Source of the DNA: Desulfobacter sp.
Lineage (GTDB): Bacteria > Desulfobacterota > Desulfobacteria > Desulfobacterales > Desulfobacteraceae
DNA: 62,227 bases
Direction of reading: 5' to 3'
NCBI GenBank assembly: GCA_030145005.1
Contig: JAQYWJ010000001.1
Coordinates: 1 to 62,227 of the forward strand
Part shown: positions 1 through 9,341 of the stretch, piece by piece
How the letters are laid out: each line of letters starts with the position of its first letter
Position numbering within the stretch: the first letter of the stretch is position 1
The notes under the pieces: generated by a model
The model's input: the letters and a program-made list of their open reading frames with translations, nothing else
Databases searched by the model: none
Told to the model about the DNA's origin: nothing
Position numbers and translations under genes: made by a program

Positions 1-1653
1 CACCCCCATGCACACGCACAGATCTTTGTCTTTTGGAAAATGGGACAGACCTTTGTCAAGAAAAGCCATGGCCTTGGGGAAATTTTTTTGCTTCTGGTAA
101 ATCATGGCAAGCCCCTGGAACGCTCTATGGCAGGGATAAAACTGCAACGCCTTTTCAAACAGATTCACTGCCATCTGCTCAGCATTTCTGACCCGGTCAT
201 CCCGGGCATATTCTCCATGGGAAAAGGTCATGGCAAGCCTTGATAAAAAATCAGCATGCAAGGGAGCAGAGGCTTTATCCGGATGAAGGGTAATGCGGTT
301 GACAAAATCTTCAAGGTGGTCAAAAAAAGCCTGCCTGAGCCGGTCCCCCCATCCCTTAACCCGGGCAAAGTCCATATTAGGATCTAGTTCCCACCAGGGT
401 AAATCTTCAATGTTTTTTTGCCAGACACCATCATGGGTCCATCCTTTCTGTAATGCCCGGTTATACAAGGCTGTACCGGGAAAGGTGACCAGCATGTAGA
501 ACACCGTGCTCAGCGGACCTAAGCGGATCATAAGATCAATGCTGTCCTGAATAGTGGCATCCGTCTCTCCCGGCGAGCCATAGATAAAATAGGCCCGAGG
601 CAGGATTCCGGCGGCACGCACCTTTTCAAAGGCGGCCACGCAGGTGTCATTGTCAATGGGTTTGCCAAGGATCTTTTTGATGGGCTCAGCCCCGGATTCA
701 ATGCCGAAGCTGATCTGTATACATCCGGCCCGGCGCATGGGGCCCAGTATGCTCTCATCAATATAATCCACCCGGGAGATGGCATTCCAGGTGATGCCAA
801 GATCTGCCCGGATAATTTTTTCGCATAATTCCCTGACTGCATCACAATCCATGGTAAAGGTGTCGTCACTGATGAAAAAATGGGTTACACCTTTTTGGGC
901 AAGCGCCTTTATCTCTTCAAAAAGCCATTGGGGTGAGTGGCGGCGGACAAGGGACGTGCTCCAGAACTTTGGAGAGCCGCAAAAGGTGCATTTCCCGGGG
1001 CAGCCCCTGGACATGGCCAGGTGCTGGTAAGTGAAATACCGGGACGGGTGGGGCAGGGTGTCCAGATCCTTTATTAATTCACTTGGGCCTGTGTCATAAA
1101 GCTTTGGTCCGTTGCGGAAAACAATGCCGGGAATTTGGCTAAGGTCTTGTACCAGATCAGCTCGGATGACCTTGTCCTGGTGGATGGTGCCAAAACGGGT
1201 TTTTACTTTTTTTGCAGCACTGACCAATTTTGCCGTACTGATTTCTCCTTCGCCTTTCACAATTACATCCAGGGCCGGGCAGGCGCCAAACAGGAAGTCT
1301 GCCATAAAAGTGGCTCCGGGTCCTCCAAAGACAATGAGGGTGTCGGGCAGGATCTGCCGGGCCTTGTCTGCACATGCCATGGCATTAATCCGGGTGGGAC
1401 TGGTGACTGAAAATCCGATGATATCAGGCTTTTCCTGCATGATGGATTGGGTGAACAAGGCAAGTGCCTTCTTTTCCGATCCCTTTTCCGACGGGTTGGC
1501 CGGGCCTGCCGGTGCAAGATTTAAAATACCTGATATCCAACCCTGGTCCAGAAGCCCGGACGCCAGATAATAAAGCCCGATGGGGACCTGAAGTGCATCC
1601 GGGTCCGTAACCCTTGGATCCAGGCAGGATGGATTAACAAACAGAATCTTCAC
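1..1653 (-). CDS. B12-binding radical SAM protein with C-terminal TPR region (3' end outside window)
   Basis: The frame is open from a GTG at 1651-1653 to the window edge, 551 codons without a stop. The first ~150 residues look like a cobalamin-binding Rossmann domain (KILFVNPS start, then IVFGGPGATF and VIVKGEGE). Around residues 214-225 is SRGCPGKCTFCGSP, the CxxxCxxC ligand set of a radical SAM [4Fe-4S] cluster, followed by the expected barrel segments (SDDTF, QISFGIESG, YFIYGSPGETD). The visible C-terminus (about residues 490-551) reads like tetratricopeptide helices (LFEKALQFYP, FPKAMAFLDKGL). Such proteins modify peptides, lipids or cofactors; the substrate cannot be told. The gene starts 2 nt after the nitroreductase stop, so it is translationally coupled to that gene. 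Start choice is uncertain because no good ribosome-binding site or ATG is nearby. Confidence 0.85.
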   Translation of the reverse strand, partial: MKILFVNPSCLDPRVTDPDALQVPIGLYYLASGLLDQGWISGILNLAPAGPANPSEKGSEKKALALFTQSIMQEKPDIIGFSVTSPTRINAMACADKARQILPDTLIVFGGPGATFMADFLFGACPALDVIVKGEGEISTAKLVSAAKKVKTRFGTIHQDKVIRADLVQDLSQIPGIVFRNGPKLYDTGPSELIKDLDTLPHPSRYFTYQHLAMSRGCPGKCTFCGSPKFWSTSLVRRHSPQWLFEEIKALAQKGVTHFFISDDTFTMDCDAVRELCEKIIRADLGITWNAISRVDYIDESILGPMRRAGCIQISFGIESGAEPIKKILGKPIDNDTCVAAFEKVRAAGILPRAYFIYGSPGETDATIQDSIDLMIRLGPLSTVFYMLVTFPGTALYNRALQKGWTHDGVWQKNIEDLPWWELDPNMDFARVKGWGDRLRQAFFDHLEDFVNRITLHPDKASAPLHADFLSRLAMTFSHGEYARDDRVRNAEQMAVNLFEKALQFYPCHRAFQGLAMIYQKQKNFPKAMAFLDKGLSHFPKDKDLCVCMGV

Positions 1654-1655
1654 AG

Positions 1656-2237
1656 TTACAAGGCTTTGAGAATCAGATCTTCAAGCTTACGCTTGGGAAC
1701 GTGGTGAACCTTATTTTCATCCCGGAAGTACCGGATATCCCCGTCGTCACCCACATCATCAATGCAAGCTTTTTCCACGGGTTTGCCAAGTGCGATGACC
1801 AGCTTGACCTCCAGGTGATCATCGATGCCAAGCAGGCTTTTAAGTTTTTTAATATTAATGGCGGCAAACATACATCCGGCCAGTCCCCTTGCCCGGGCCC
1901 CGAGCAGCATAGTCTGGGCTGCAATACCGTGGTCGCACCAGAAATTGTTTGAAATGGTGGTATCCCCCAGGATGACAATGTATCCCGTGGGCTGTTCCCC
2001 GGGTTCCGGTCCTTTCCAGTCTTTGAGATAAGCAGCCCAGGTCAGGCAGGAAAAAATCTGATCATTTTGTTCCCGGCTGCTGGAAATAATATATTTCAGG
2101 GGTTGGTTGTTGGCCCCGGAGGCGGTATACCGGGCCAGTTCCACAAGCTCGGTCAAGGTCTTGGTATCCAGGGCAAACGTATTGTCAAACCGTCTGCAGG
2201 ACCGGTTGGATTTTACCAGTTCTTTGAATTCATCCAT
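1656..2237 (-). CDS. Nitroreductase-family flavoprotein
   Basis: 193 residues, the usual size of a single-domain nitroreductase. The N-terminus has the FMN-phosphate-binding style motif NRSCRRF, followed by SGANNQPLKYI, which matches the second flavin-contact segment. The later GLAGCMFAAI and LVIALGKPVEK segments are also typical of the family. Members use NAD(P)H and FMN to reduce nitro groups, quinones or similar substrates in the cytoplasm; the natural substrate is not predictable here. Its start overlaps the end of rdgB by 8 nt, and the radical SAM gene follows after 2 nt, so the three form one operon. Confidence 0.88.
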   Translation of the reverse strand: MDEFKELVKSNRSCRRFDNTFALDTKTLTELVELARYTASGANNQPLKYIISSSREQNDQIFSCLTWAAYLKDWKGPEPGEQPTGYIVILGDTTISNNFWCDHGIAAQTMLLGARARGLAGCMFAAINIKKLKSLLGIDDHLEVKLVIALGKPVEKACIDDVGDDGDIRYFRDENKVHHVPKRKLEDLILKAL

Positions 2238-2898
2238 TGTTTTTCCCTTTGGGTGAAAGACAGCCGCCCGTTTGAGTGCTGATCCGGGACATTTGGATAT
2301 CTATCCAGTCCAGGATTTTGTCCATCTCCTGGGTGATCTCCTGCAACGCCTTTCCCCTGTGGCTGACCTTTGCCTTCTCCTCCATGGATAACTGGGCAAA
2401 GGTTTTATTCAATTCCGGGAAAAAGAACAGCGGATCATAACCAAACCCGTTGTCGCCTGCAGGTTCCCGGGTGAGTACCCCTTCGCAGCGGCCTTCATAG
2501 GTCAACGCGGCACCCGTGGGCACCGCAATGGAGATCACACATTCAAAAGCTGCTTTGCGGTTCTCTTCATTTTTCATGTCCTCCAGAAGTTTATCCACAT
2601 TGTCCTGGTCCGTGGCATTTTCTCCGGCGTAACGGGCCGAATATACGCCGGGTGCGCCGCCCAGGGCATCCACGCAAAGCCCTGAGTCGTCAGCCAGGGC
2701 TGGATATCCCAGAACTCTGGCCGTAAACGACGCCTTTTTATATGCATTGTCGTCAAAGGTCTCCCCGTCTTCTATCACCTCGGGAATGGTACCGAAATCA
2801 GACAGGTTTTTTATGTCAACCGGATAGCCTTGCAGTCTTTCTTTTAATTCCCTTGTTTTGCCTTTATTAGTCGAGGCCAGTACTAAGATCTGTTTCAC
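2230..2898 (-). CDS. rdgB: XTP/dITP diphosphatase (RdgB/HAM1)
   Basis: 222 residues. The start LASTNKGKTRELKERL is the substrate-binding (T/S)xNxxK motif of the HAM1/RdgB family, and DDSGLCVDALGGAPGVYSAR is the metal-binding and purine-recognition signature. SHRGKAL near the C-terminus matches the family's SHR motif. The enzyme hydrolyses ITP, dITP and XTP to monophosphates and so keeps deaminated purines out of DNA and RNA. The C-terminus is about 20 residues longer than usual (ISTQTGGCLSPKGKNNG). First gene of the leftward operon, divergent from lysS. Confidence 0.95.
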   Translation of the reverse strand: MKQILVLASTNKGKTRELKERLQGYPVDIKNLSDFGTIPEVIEDGETFDDNAYKKASFTARVLGYPALADDSGLCVDALGGAPGVYSARYAGENATDQDNVDKLLEDMKNEENRKAAFECVISIAVPTGAALTYEGRCEGVLTREPAGDNGFGYDPLFFFPELNKTFAQLSMEEKAKVSHRGKALQEITQEMDKILDWIDIQMSRISTQTGGCLSPKGKNNG

Positions 2899-3246
2899 CT
2901 GAAAGCTCCTTGTGCAGTATTAGTCTGTTTTTTTAATTTAAGGCTTAATATAAGTGCAGGTCAAAGGTTTGTACAGGTATCAATGAACACTTTTTTAAAT
3001 TATCCGGCAACCACATATTGTGCTTGCTTTCAAAAGCCTGAAATCAGTTTAATTGGAAATTAACCGTATTTTTTTATGCGATCCCTTCTCCCCCTTTTGT
3101 GCCGTCATTGACAAGGCTATACAAAAACGCTATTTTACCACGTTTTATTCATAGGGTTTACCGTGCCTTAAAGTTTTAAATCAAAACCAAGCGGCCCTTT
3201 TTATTTATAAATCCGGAGCTAAATATAAACGAAAGCAGCTATTTTT
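2899..3246. other. Divergent intergenic region between rdgB and lysS
   Basis: 348 nt without a credible gene, AT-rich. It must hold the promoters for both divergent operons. On the plus strand I see one convincing sigma-70 type promoter (listed separately). On the minus strand I see no clear match. No hairpin terminator or riboswitch-like fold is obvious by eye. Confidence 0.6.
3108..3136 (+). promoter_or_regulatory. Predicted sigma-70 promoter of the lysS-lol-bam-lpx operon
   Basis: A perfect -35 box TTGACA (3108-3113) is separated by 17 nt from TATTTT (3131-3136, four of six matches to TATAAT). Transcription would start near 3143, leaving an untranslated leader of about 100 nt before lysS. 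Prediction from sequence only. Confidence 0.6.
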
Positions 3247-4725
3247 ATGGACAACAAAACAAGCAAACTTCTTGATCTTCGCAAAGAAAAGATAAACGAG
3301 CTAAAAACCGAAGGCATCAGCCTGTATCCCAATGATTTCAAACCTGATCACAGGGTTCATGAAGTAAAGAACATCATAGAAAAAAATGCGGATTCCCTGG
3401 GCGAAAACGGGCGTAAGTTCTGCCTGGCTGGTCGCATGATGGCCATTAATAAAATGGGGAAATCCTCATTTGTCAGATTCCAGGATGACGGTGAGCAGAT
3501 GCAGGTATATATCCAGAAAAACAAAGTGGGAGATGATGTATATGCTCTGTTTAAAAAACTGGATATTGGTGATTTTATCGGTGTTGAAGGCCCTTTATTC
3601 CAGACAAGAACCGGTGAATGGACCCTGCTTGCCGAAAGTTTTAAGCTTTTATCAAAGTCTGTAAGGCCGCTGCCTGAAAAATTTCACGGCATCAAGGACC
3701 CTGAAAAAAGATACCGCCGGCGGTACCTTGATCTTATCATGAATGAAAATACCCGGCAGATTTTTAAAAAACGAAGTGCCATTGTGGCTGCCATGAGACG
3801 TTTCTTTGATGAAAACGGATTCATGGAGGTGGAAACACCCATGATGCAGACATTGCCCGGCGGTGCCGAAGCTACACCGTTTAAAACCTGGCACAATGCC
3901 CTGGGTATGGAACTGTACCTGCGGATCGCACCGGAATTGTATCTGAAACGACTGGTGGTTGGCGGATTTGAAAAGGTGTTTGAAATCAACCGGAATTTTA
4001 GGAACGAAGGGGTTTCCACCCGGCATAATCCGGAGTTCACCATGGTCGAGTTCTACCAGGCCTATGCCACCTATGAAGATCTGATGGACCTGACCGAAGA
4101 GATGTTTTCCACCATTGTCACTCAGATTGCCGGGGACAGCAGCGTTGAATACCAGGGCTTGACCATTGACTTTTCAAAGGGATGGAAACGTATTTCCATG
4201 ATAGATTCCCTGTCAGAGATCGGGGGTGTTGATCCGGCCATTGTCAATGACACCCAGGCGCTGCTTGCGTACGCTGAAAAGGAAAATGTTCAAATCGCCA
4301 AAAAGGACCGGCACGGCAAAGTGCTGACTAAACTTTTTGATGCTTTTGTGGAGCCTAAGCTCATTCAGCCCACATTTATTACCGGATATCCGGTGGAAGT
4401 CTCTCCCCTGTCCAGAAAAAGCGAATCAGATTCTGAACTTACGGACCGGTTTGAATTATTCATTGCCGGAAGGGAGATCGCCAACGGATTTTCCGAAATC
4501 AATGACCCCGAAGACCAGTATAACCGTTTTGCCATGCAGGTGCGTCAGCGTGATGAGGGCAATGATGAAGCCCATATCATGGATACTGAGTATGTCCAGG
4601 CCCTGGAATACGGAATGCCGCCCACGGCAGGGCAGGGGATCGGCATTGACCGCTTTGTCATGCTGCTGACGGATGCTGCCTCCATACGAGAGGTAATTCT
4701 TTTTCCACATATGAAAAAAGCATAA
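3247..4725 (+). CDS. lysS: Lysyl-tRNA synthetase, class II
   Basis: 492 residues, the normal bacterial LysS size. An N-terminal anticodon-binding OB fold (about residues 60-155, with FCLAGRMMAINKMGK and FVRFQDDG) is followed by the class II catalytic core: motif 1 near ENGFMEVETPMM (~195), motif 2 at FEINRNFRNEGVSTRHNPEF (~245-265) and motif 3 at GQGIGIDRFVML (~460-472). It charges tRNA-Lys with lysine in the cytoplasm. It is the first gene of the envelope operon, 3 nt upstream of lolC, so a translation gene shares a transcript with lipoprotein sorting and outer-membrane assembly genes. Confidence 0.97.
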   Translation: MDNKTSKLLDLRKEKINELKTEGISLYPNDFKPDHRVHEVKNIIEKNADSLGENGRKFCLAGRMMAINKMGKSSFVRFQDDGEQMQVYIQKNKVGDDVYALFKKLDIGDFIGVEGPLFQTRTGEWTLLAESFKLLSKSVRPLPEKFHGIKDPEKRYRRRYLDLIMNENTRQIFKKRSAIVAAMRRFFDENGFMEVETPMMQTLPGGAEATPFKTWHNALGMELYLRIAPELYLKRLVVGGFEKVFEINRNFRNEGVSTRHNPEFTMVEFYQAYATYEDLMDLTEEMFSTIVTQIAGDSSVEYQGLTIDFSKGWKRISMIDSLSEIGGVDPAIVNDTQALLAYAEKENVQIAKKDRHGKVLTKLFDAFVEPKLIQPTFITGYPVEVSPLSRKSESDSELTDRFELFIAGREIANGFSEINDPEDQYNRFAMQVRQRDEGNDEAHIMDTEYVQALEYGMPPTAGQGIGIDRFVMLLTDAASIREVILFPHMKKA

Positions 4726-4728
4726 AAG

Positions 4729-5958
4729 GTGTCTGTGGGGGCAGAACTTTTCATAGCCGGAAAATATCTTCGGGCCAAACGCAAGGAGGGATTTATCTCT
4801 CTGATCACCCTGTTGTCCGTGGCAGGTGTTATTCTCGGCGTCATGGCACTGGTAGTGGTTATTGCCGTCATGAGCGGATCGGAAACAGAATTTAGAAACA
4901 GAATTCTTGGACTCGAACCCCATATTCTGGCCATGAACTATTCCGGCCACTTTGCTCCTGATCCGGACATGGAAGACAAGATCAGGCAGACCCCCGGGGT
5001 CACAGCCGTATCTCCCATCTTATTCGGACAAGCCATGATACGCACGGCAAACTCTTTTTCCGGCATCATTCTCAGGGGGATTGAACCGGAAAAAGGGGCC
5101 GCACTGATTAAAGGATACACGCCCGAAGACCTTGGGAACGCATTGAACAAAACAACTATCACAAAAGGCCTTCCCGGTATTATTCTTGGTCAGTCCCTGG
5201 CCCATGCCGTAGGGGTGATGGAAGGCGACCGTGTGATCCTTATGTCGGCATCGGGCATTATCTCCCCCATGGGTCAAATCCCATCCATGAAGCAGTTTGT
5301 GGTCACCGGCACCTTTAAATCCGGCATGTCTGAATATGATTCCAGCCTGGCCTACGCCCGGCTGGATCAGGTACAGGCATTGGTGTCGGCCAAAGGCAAA
5401 GTTTCGGCTTTCGGCATATGGACCGATCAGATATTCAAGGTAAAAAGTCTGAGCCAAAACGGGCTTGGTTTCATTGAATATCCGTATTATTTGCGCAACT
5501 GGATGGATATCAACCAAAGCCTCTTTTCAGCACTTAAACTTGAAAAAACCGCCATGTTTGTCATTTTAACGCTGATTATTCTTGTGGCGGCATTTAATAT
5601 TGCATCGGCACTGATTATGATGGTTATGGAAAAAACCCGTGATATTGCCGTATTAAAAGCAATGGGCGCCACAAATGCCATGATCCGCCATATCTTTATA
5701 ATCAAAGGGATGATTATCGGCATCATCGGCACGGGTATCGGGACAACGTTCGGGGTGGTGATCTGTTACATCCTTAAACGATACGAATTTATCAAGCTTC
5801 CCGAGGCATACCCTTTTGCCACCCTTCCGGTTCAACTTGAATATTCGGATGTTATTTTAACCGCAGTATCCGCCCTTTTAATCTGTTTTCTGTCCACCCT
5901 GTATCCGTCATATAAAGCGTCACGAATGAATCCGGTGGAGGCCATAAGATATGGATGA
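4729..5958 (+). CDS. lolC: Lipoprotein-releasing ABC transporter permease LolC/LolE
   Basis: 409 residues with the LolC/E topology: a transmembrane helix near residues 22-48 (GFISLITLLSVAGVILGVMA), a large periplasmic domain (about 50-265), and three C-terminal transmembrane helices (about 275-300, 320-350, 370-395). The AMGATNAMIRHIF segment is the coupling region of FtsX-like permeases. With LolD it extracts mature lipoproteins from the inner membrane and hands them to LolA. Only one permease gene is present, so it probably works as a homodimer. Start is GTG 3 nt after the lysS stop; the 3' end overlaps lolD by 8 nt. Confidence 0.93.
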   Translation: MSVGAELFIAGKYLRAKRKEGFISLITLLSVAGVILGVMALVVVIAVMSGSETEFRNRILGLEPHILAMNYSGHFAPDPDMEDKIRQTPGVTAVSPILFGQAMIRTANSFSGIILRGIEPEKGAALIKGYTPEDLGNALNKTTITKGLPGIILGQSLAHAVGVMEGDRVILMSASGIISPMGQIPSMKQFVVTGTFKSGMSEYDSSLAYARLDQVQALVSAKGKVSAFGIWTDQIFKVKSLSQNGLGFIEYPYYLRNWMDINQSLFSALKLEKTAMFVILTLIILVAAFNIASALIMMVMEKTRDIAVLKAMGATNAMIRHIFIIKGMIIGIIGTGIGTTFGVVICYILKRYEFIKLPEAYPFATLPVQLEYSDVILTAVSALLICFLSTLYPSYKASRMNPVEAIRYG

Positions 5959-6634
5959 CACGCCGTTGATTCAACTGAACAAAGTTTCACGGTTCTTTGT
6001 ATCCAAAACAGCTGCGCTGGACATTCTGCACAAGGCGGATTTATCCATACAACAGGGCGAAACCATTGCTATCTTGGGGGCTTCAGGTATTGGAAAATCC
6101 ACCCTGCTGAATATCATCGGCACCCTTGACAAGCCGGATGAGGGCAATCTGCTGTTCAGAGGGGAACAGATCCTGGGGTACAATGATGAAAAACTTGCCA
6201 CCTTTAGAAACAAAAATATTGGTTTTGTTTTTCAATTTCACTATTTGCTCCAGGGATTTACAGCCGTTGAAAATGTAATGTTGCCTGGGCTGATCAGTGG
6301 TCAATCTAAAAAAACTATTGAAAAACATGCAGTAAATATGCTTGAAAGGGTAGGACTTGGTGCCCGAATCAAATACAGGGTGGAAGATCTGTCCGGCGGC
6401 GAGCAACAGCGGGTGGCCATCGCAAGGGCGCTTGTTATGGCTCCGGCACTGTTGCTGGCTGATGAGCCCACCGGCAATCTTGATCAAAAGAACAGCCACG
6501 CGGTTCACCAACTCTTGAAAGAACTTAACCGGGAAATGGGAATGACTATTATCGTGGTCACCCACAATTCAGATCTGGCTGGTTTGATGGACAGGAGACT
6601 GACGTTGAAAGACGGGAAAATCGTACCGGCATAA
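5951..6634 (+). CDS. lolD: Lipoprotein-releasing system ATP-binding protein LolD
   Basis: 227-residue ABC ATPase. Walker A GASGIGKST (~43-51), the Q-loop at FVFQFHYLLQGF, signature LSGGEQQR (~147), Walker B LLLADEPTGNLD (~168-178) and a switch histidine in VVTHN are all present. The short length and the overlap with the LolC/E permease identify it as LolD. It powers lipoprotein release at the cytoplasmic face of the inner membrane. Confidence 0.94.
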   Translation: MDDTPLIQLNKVSRFFVSKTAALDILHKADLSIQQGETIAILGASGIGKSTLLNIIGTLDKPDEGNLLFRGEQILGYNDEKLATFRNKNIGFVFQFHYLLQGFTAVENVMLPGLISGQSKKTIEKHAVNMLERVGLGARIKYRVEDLSGGEQQRVAIARALVMAPALLLADEPTGNLDQKNSHAVHQLLKELNREMGMTIIVVTHNSDLAGLMDRRLTLKDGKIVPA

Positions 6635-6674
6635 AAAGTAATAATTTATTAAAATAAATTACTTAGGGCTATCT

Positions 6675-9311
6675 ATGAAAAGTATTAAGTTCAGTGTATT
6701 GCTTGCAGCGTTTTTCTGTCTTTTGGGAACAGGCCTTTTGTCTGCCGAGGAGCGGGTCGCAGTGGCATTATTCCCCTTTCATGTCCAGGCAGAGCAGCCT
6801 GATGAGAAAATTGCGTCGGCTCTGTCAAAAATGTTGAAGGAAAAACTTGAAAAAGACGGTGCAAGAGTAATGATTAGCGACACCTTTGTTGACACAACTG
6901 ACTGGGGATACGATCAATTCCGCCAGGAGGGTATCCGTTTAGGTGTTGACTGGATCATTACCGGCGACATTTTTATAGCCGGGCAGGCTGTGAGCATTGA
7001 TTCGCAAATGCACAATGTGTATGAAAAACAGGCGCCTTTAACCTTTTTTTCACAATCTCCTAGTCTTTCAGAATTGTATGCAGGGGCAACTTCCCTGGAA
7101 AAAGATATTATAGGCGAATTGTTTCAGCAAAAAATCATTTCAGCCATTACCATCAAAGGCAATGTGCGTGTTGATGCAGATGCCATTCAGAGGGTCATCT
7201 CATCCCAAAAAGGCGATCTTCTAGATCGCACCGCTTTAGGCAATGATTTGAACAGCGTTTATAAAATGGGTTATTTTGATGATGTGGTCATCAAAAAACA
7301 AAATATGGACAAAGGGGTTGAGGTTATTTTTGAAGTCCAGGAAAAATCCAGCGTCCGTAATATCCGTTTTGAAAACAATCATATTTATGAAGAACAAGAA
7401 TTATTTGAGGTTGTCGGGACATCAACCGGGTCCATTCTCAATGTATATAAGCTGAACAATGATGTGGATAAACTCAAACATCTGTATTATGAAAAAAATT
7501 ATCATAACTGCCGGATTTCCTATGACATCAAACCATTGAAAAACCATCAGGCCGATATTATCTTCAATATTGAAGAAGGTGAAAAAGTAAAAATTACTGC
7601 CGTTGAGTTTGAAGGCAATAAATATTTTGACGATGATGATATCAAAGATGAGATGCAGACCCAGGAAGAGGGCTTCTGGTCATTTATAACATCCTCGGGA
7701 GAACTTGACGAAACGGAACTTGATAATGATGTGCTTCGATTAGAAGCCTTTTATAAGAACAACGGATTTATAAATGTCAAAGTATCTGATCCTGTAGTGA
7801 ATATGGGAACAGAAGAGATTACCATCCAGTTTAAAATTGATGAGGGAGATCAATATAAAAATGGCGTGGTTAGTATCAAAGGAGACATTCTTACCACCGA
7901 AGAAGAGCTTTTAGCGCTTCTGGTTTCCCAAAAATCTGAATTGTATAACAGGGAACTTGTCCGCAAGGATATGATTACCCTTAACGATTTTTATGCCAAC
8001 CGGGGTTATGCCAATGTCAGGGTAACTCCAAAGGCGGATAAGAATGACGCGGAAGCAATTGTAAATATAAGCTTTGTCATTGATAAGGGGCCGCTTGTTT
8101 ACTTTAACCGGATCATTATTACCGGCAACGAAAAAACCAGGGACAAGGTTATCCGAAGAGAACTTGCCATTGAGGAGCAAGGTCTTTACAGCATGAAAAA
8201 AATTCAGCGCTCCAACAGGAACCTTGTATTCAAAGACTATTTCCAGAATATCAACATTAAACCGGTTAAAACCAAAGAAGAAAATAAGCTGGACGTTCAG
8301 ATAAACGTTGAAGAAAAACCCACTGGAAATTTTTCTTTTGGCGGCGGTTTCTCCAGTGATGACGGTGCCTTTGGCCAATGTTCCGTTGAAGAGCGTAACC
8401 TTTTCGGCAAAGGGCAGACAGGCAAATTCACCATTCGGATGTCCGGAGAAAAGGCGTTGTATAATATCGGATTCACCGAACCCTGGCTGTTTGACAGACC
8501 AATTTCAGCTGGGTTTGATATATATAAACTTGAAAATGAATACGATTATTATGACAAAGATGCCATGGGGCTCACCCTGCGCGGTGCCTCCCGCCGATTC
8601 TGGGATTACACAACCATTGGCCTGGTTTACAATATTGAGAAGTTTGATATCGAAGATGTGGAATCCGATTCTACATCGGTTAGTGAAGGCTCTTATCTTA
8701 CCTCAAGTATTATGCCCTATATCAGTTATGATTCAAGAAATCATAATTTTTTACCCACAAAGGGCATATACCACAAACTGTCCATTGAGTATGCGGGTGA
8801 ATTTTTAGGCGGTGAGATTGATTTTACCAAATATCTGGTGGAATCAGCTGTATTTTTTCCTTTGTTCTGGAAATTTTCAGCCGGTATCTACGTCAAGGGC
8901 GGGTATCTTGATGACAGAACCGATGGGGATCCGGATATAGACTGGGAACGCTTCTATCTTGGCGGTATCAATTCCATCAGAGGGTTTGACAATACTGACA
9001 TCAACGGTACCAGAGACGGCTCCGCCATTGAGGTTGGCGGTGAGACATATTGCCAGTTCAATATTGAAATGATGTTTCCCATTGCAGAGGAACAGGCGGT
9101 TTACGGCATCTTTTTCTATGATAGAGGCGATGTATATAACGACGGTGAAACTATTGATTTTGGCGATCAGTATTCCAGTTCAGGCTTTGAACTTAGATGG
9201 AATTCCCCCATGGGTCCCATCAGATTGGCCTATGGTATTGTTATAGACGGTAAAGATGTTAAGAGTTCCGGTGATGGTCAGTTTGACTTTTCAATTGGTG
9301 CATTTTTCTAA
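6675..9311 (+). CDS. bamA: Outer-membrane assembly factor BamA with an extra N-terminal domain
   Basis: 878 residues with a signal peptide (about 1-24, cut after LLSAEE). The family core is complete: POTRA repeats (about 155-540, for example ITIKGNVRVDADAIQRVI and VEFEGNKYFDDDDI) and a C-terminal beta-barrel from about 545 with the conserved RGF element in INSIRGFDNTD (~767) and a final aromatic residue (FSIGAFF). It inserts beta-barrel proteins into the outer membrane. Odd: about 125 residues precede the first POTRA (VAVALFPFHVQ..., VDWIITGDIFIAGQAVSI), a fold that looks like the TolB/CsgG-type alpha-beta domain. E. coli BamA (about 810 residues) lacks it. A short AT-rich inverted repeat lies between lolD and this gene. 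skp and the lpx genes follow. Confidence 0.95.
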   Translation: MKSIKFSVLLAAFFCLLGTGLLSAEERVAVALFPFHVQAEQPDEKIASALSKMLKEKLEKDGARVMISDTFVDTTDWGYDQFRQEGIRLGVDWIITGDIFIAGQAVSIDSQMHNVYEKQAPLTFFSQSPSLSELYAGATSLEKDIIGELFQQKIISAITIKGNVRVDADAIQRVISSQKGDLLDRTALGNDLNSVYKMGYFDDVVIKKQNMDKGVEVIFEVQEKSSVRNIRFENNHIYEEQELFEVVGTSTGSILNVYKLNNDVDKLKHLYYEKNYHNCRISYDIKPLKNHQADIIFNIEEGEKVKITAVEFEGNKYFDDDDIKDEMQTQEEGFWSFITSSGELDETELDNDVLRLEAFYKNNGFINVKVSDPVVNMGTEEITIQFKIDEGDQYKNGVVSIKGDILTTEEELLALLVSQKSELYNRELVRKDMITLNDFYANRGYANVRVTPKADKNDAEAIVNISFVIDKGPLVYFNRIIITGNEKTRDKVIRRELAIEEQGLYSMKKIQRSNRNLVFKDYFQNINIKPVKTKEENKLDVQINVEEKPTGNFSFGGGFSSDDGAFGQCSVEERNLFGKGQTGKFTIRMSGEKALYNIGFTEPWLFDRPISAGFDIYKLENEYDYYDKDAMGLTLRGASRRFWDYTTIGLVYNIEKFDIEDVESDSTSVSEGSYLTSSIMPYISYDSRNHNFLPTKGIYHKLSIEYAGEFLGGEIDFTKYLVESAVFFPLFWKFSAGIYVKGGYLDDRTDGDPDIDWERFYLGGINSIRGFDNTDINGTRDGSAIEVGGETYCQFNIEMMFPIAEEQAVYGIFFYDRGDVYNDGETIDFGDQYSSSGFELRWNSPMGPIRLAYGIVIDGKDVKSSGDGQFDFSIGAFF

Positions 9312-9341
9312 AAAATTAAAATTTTATCTTCGGAGGCATAA

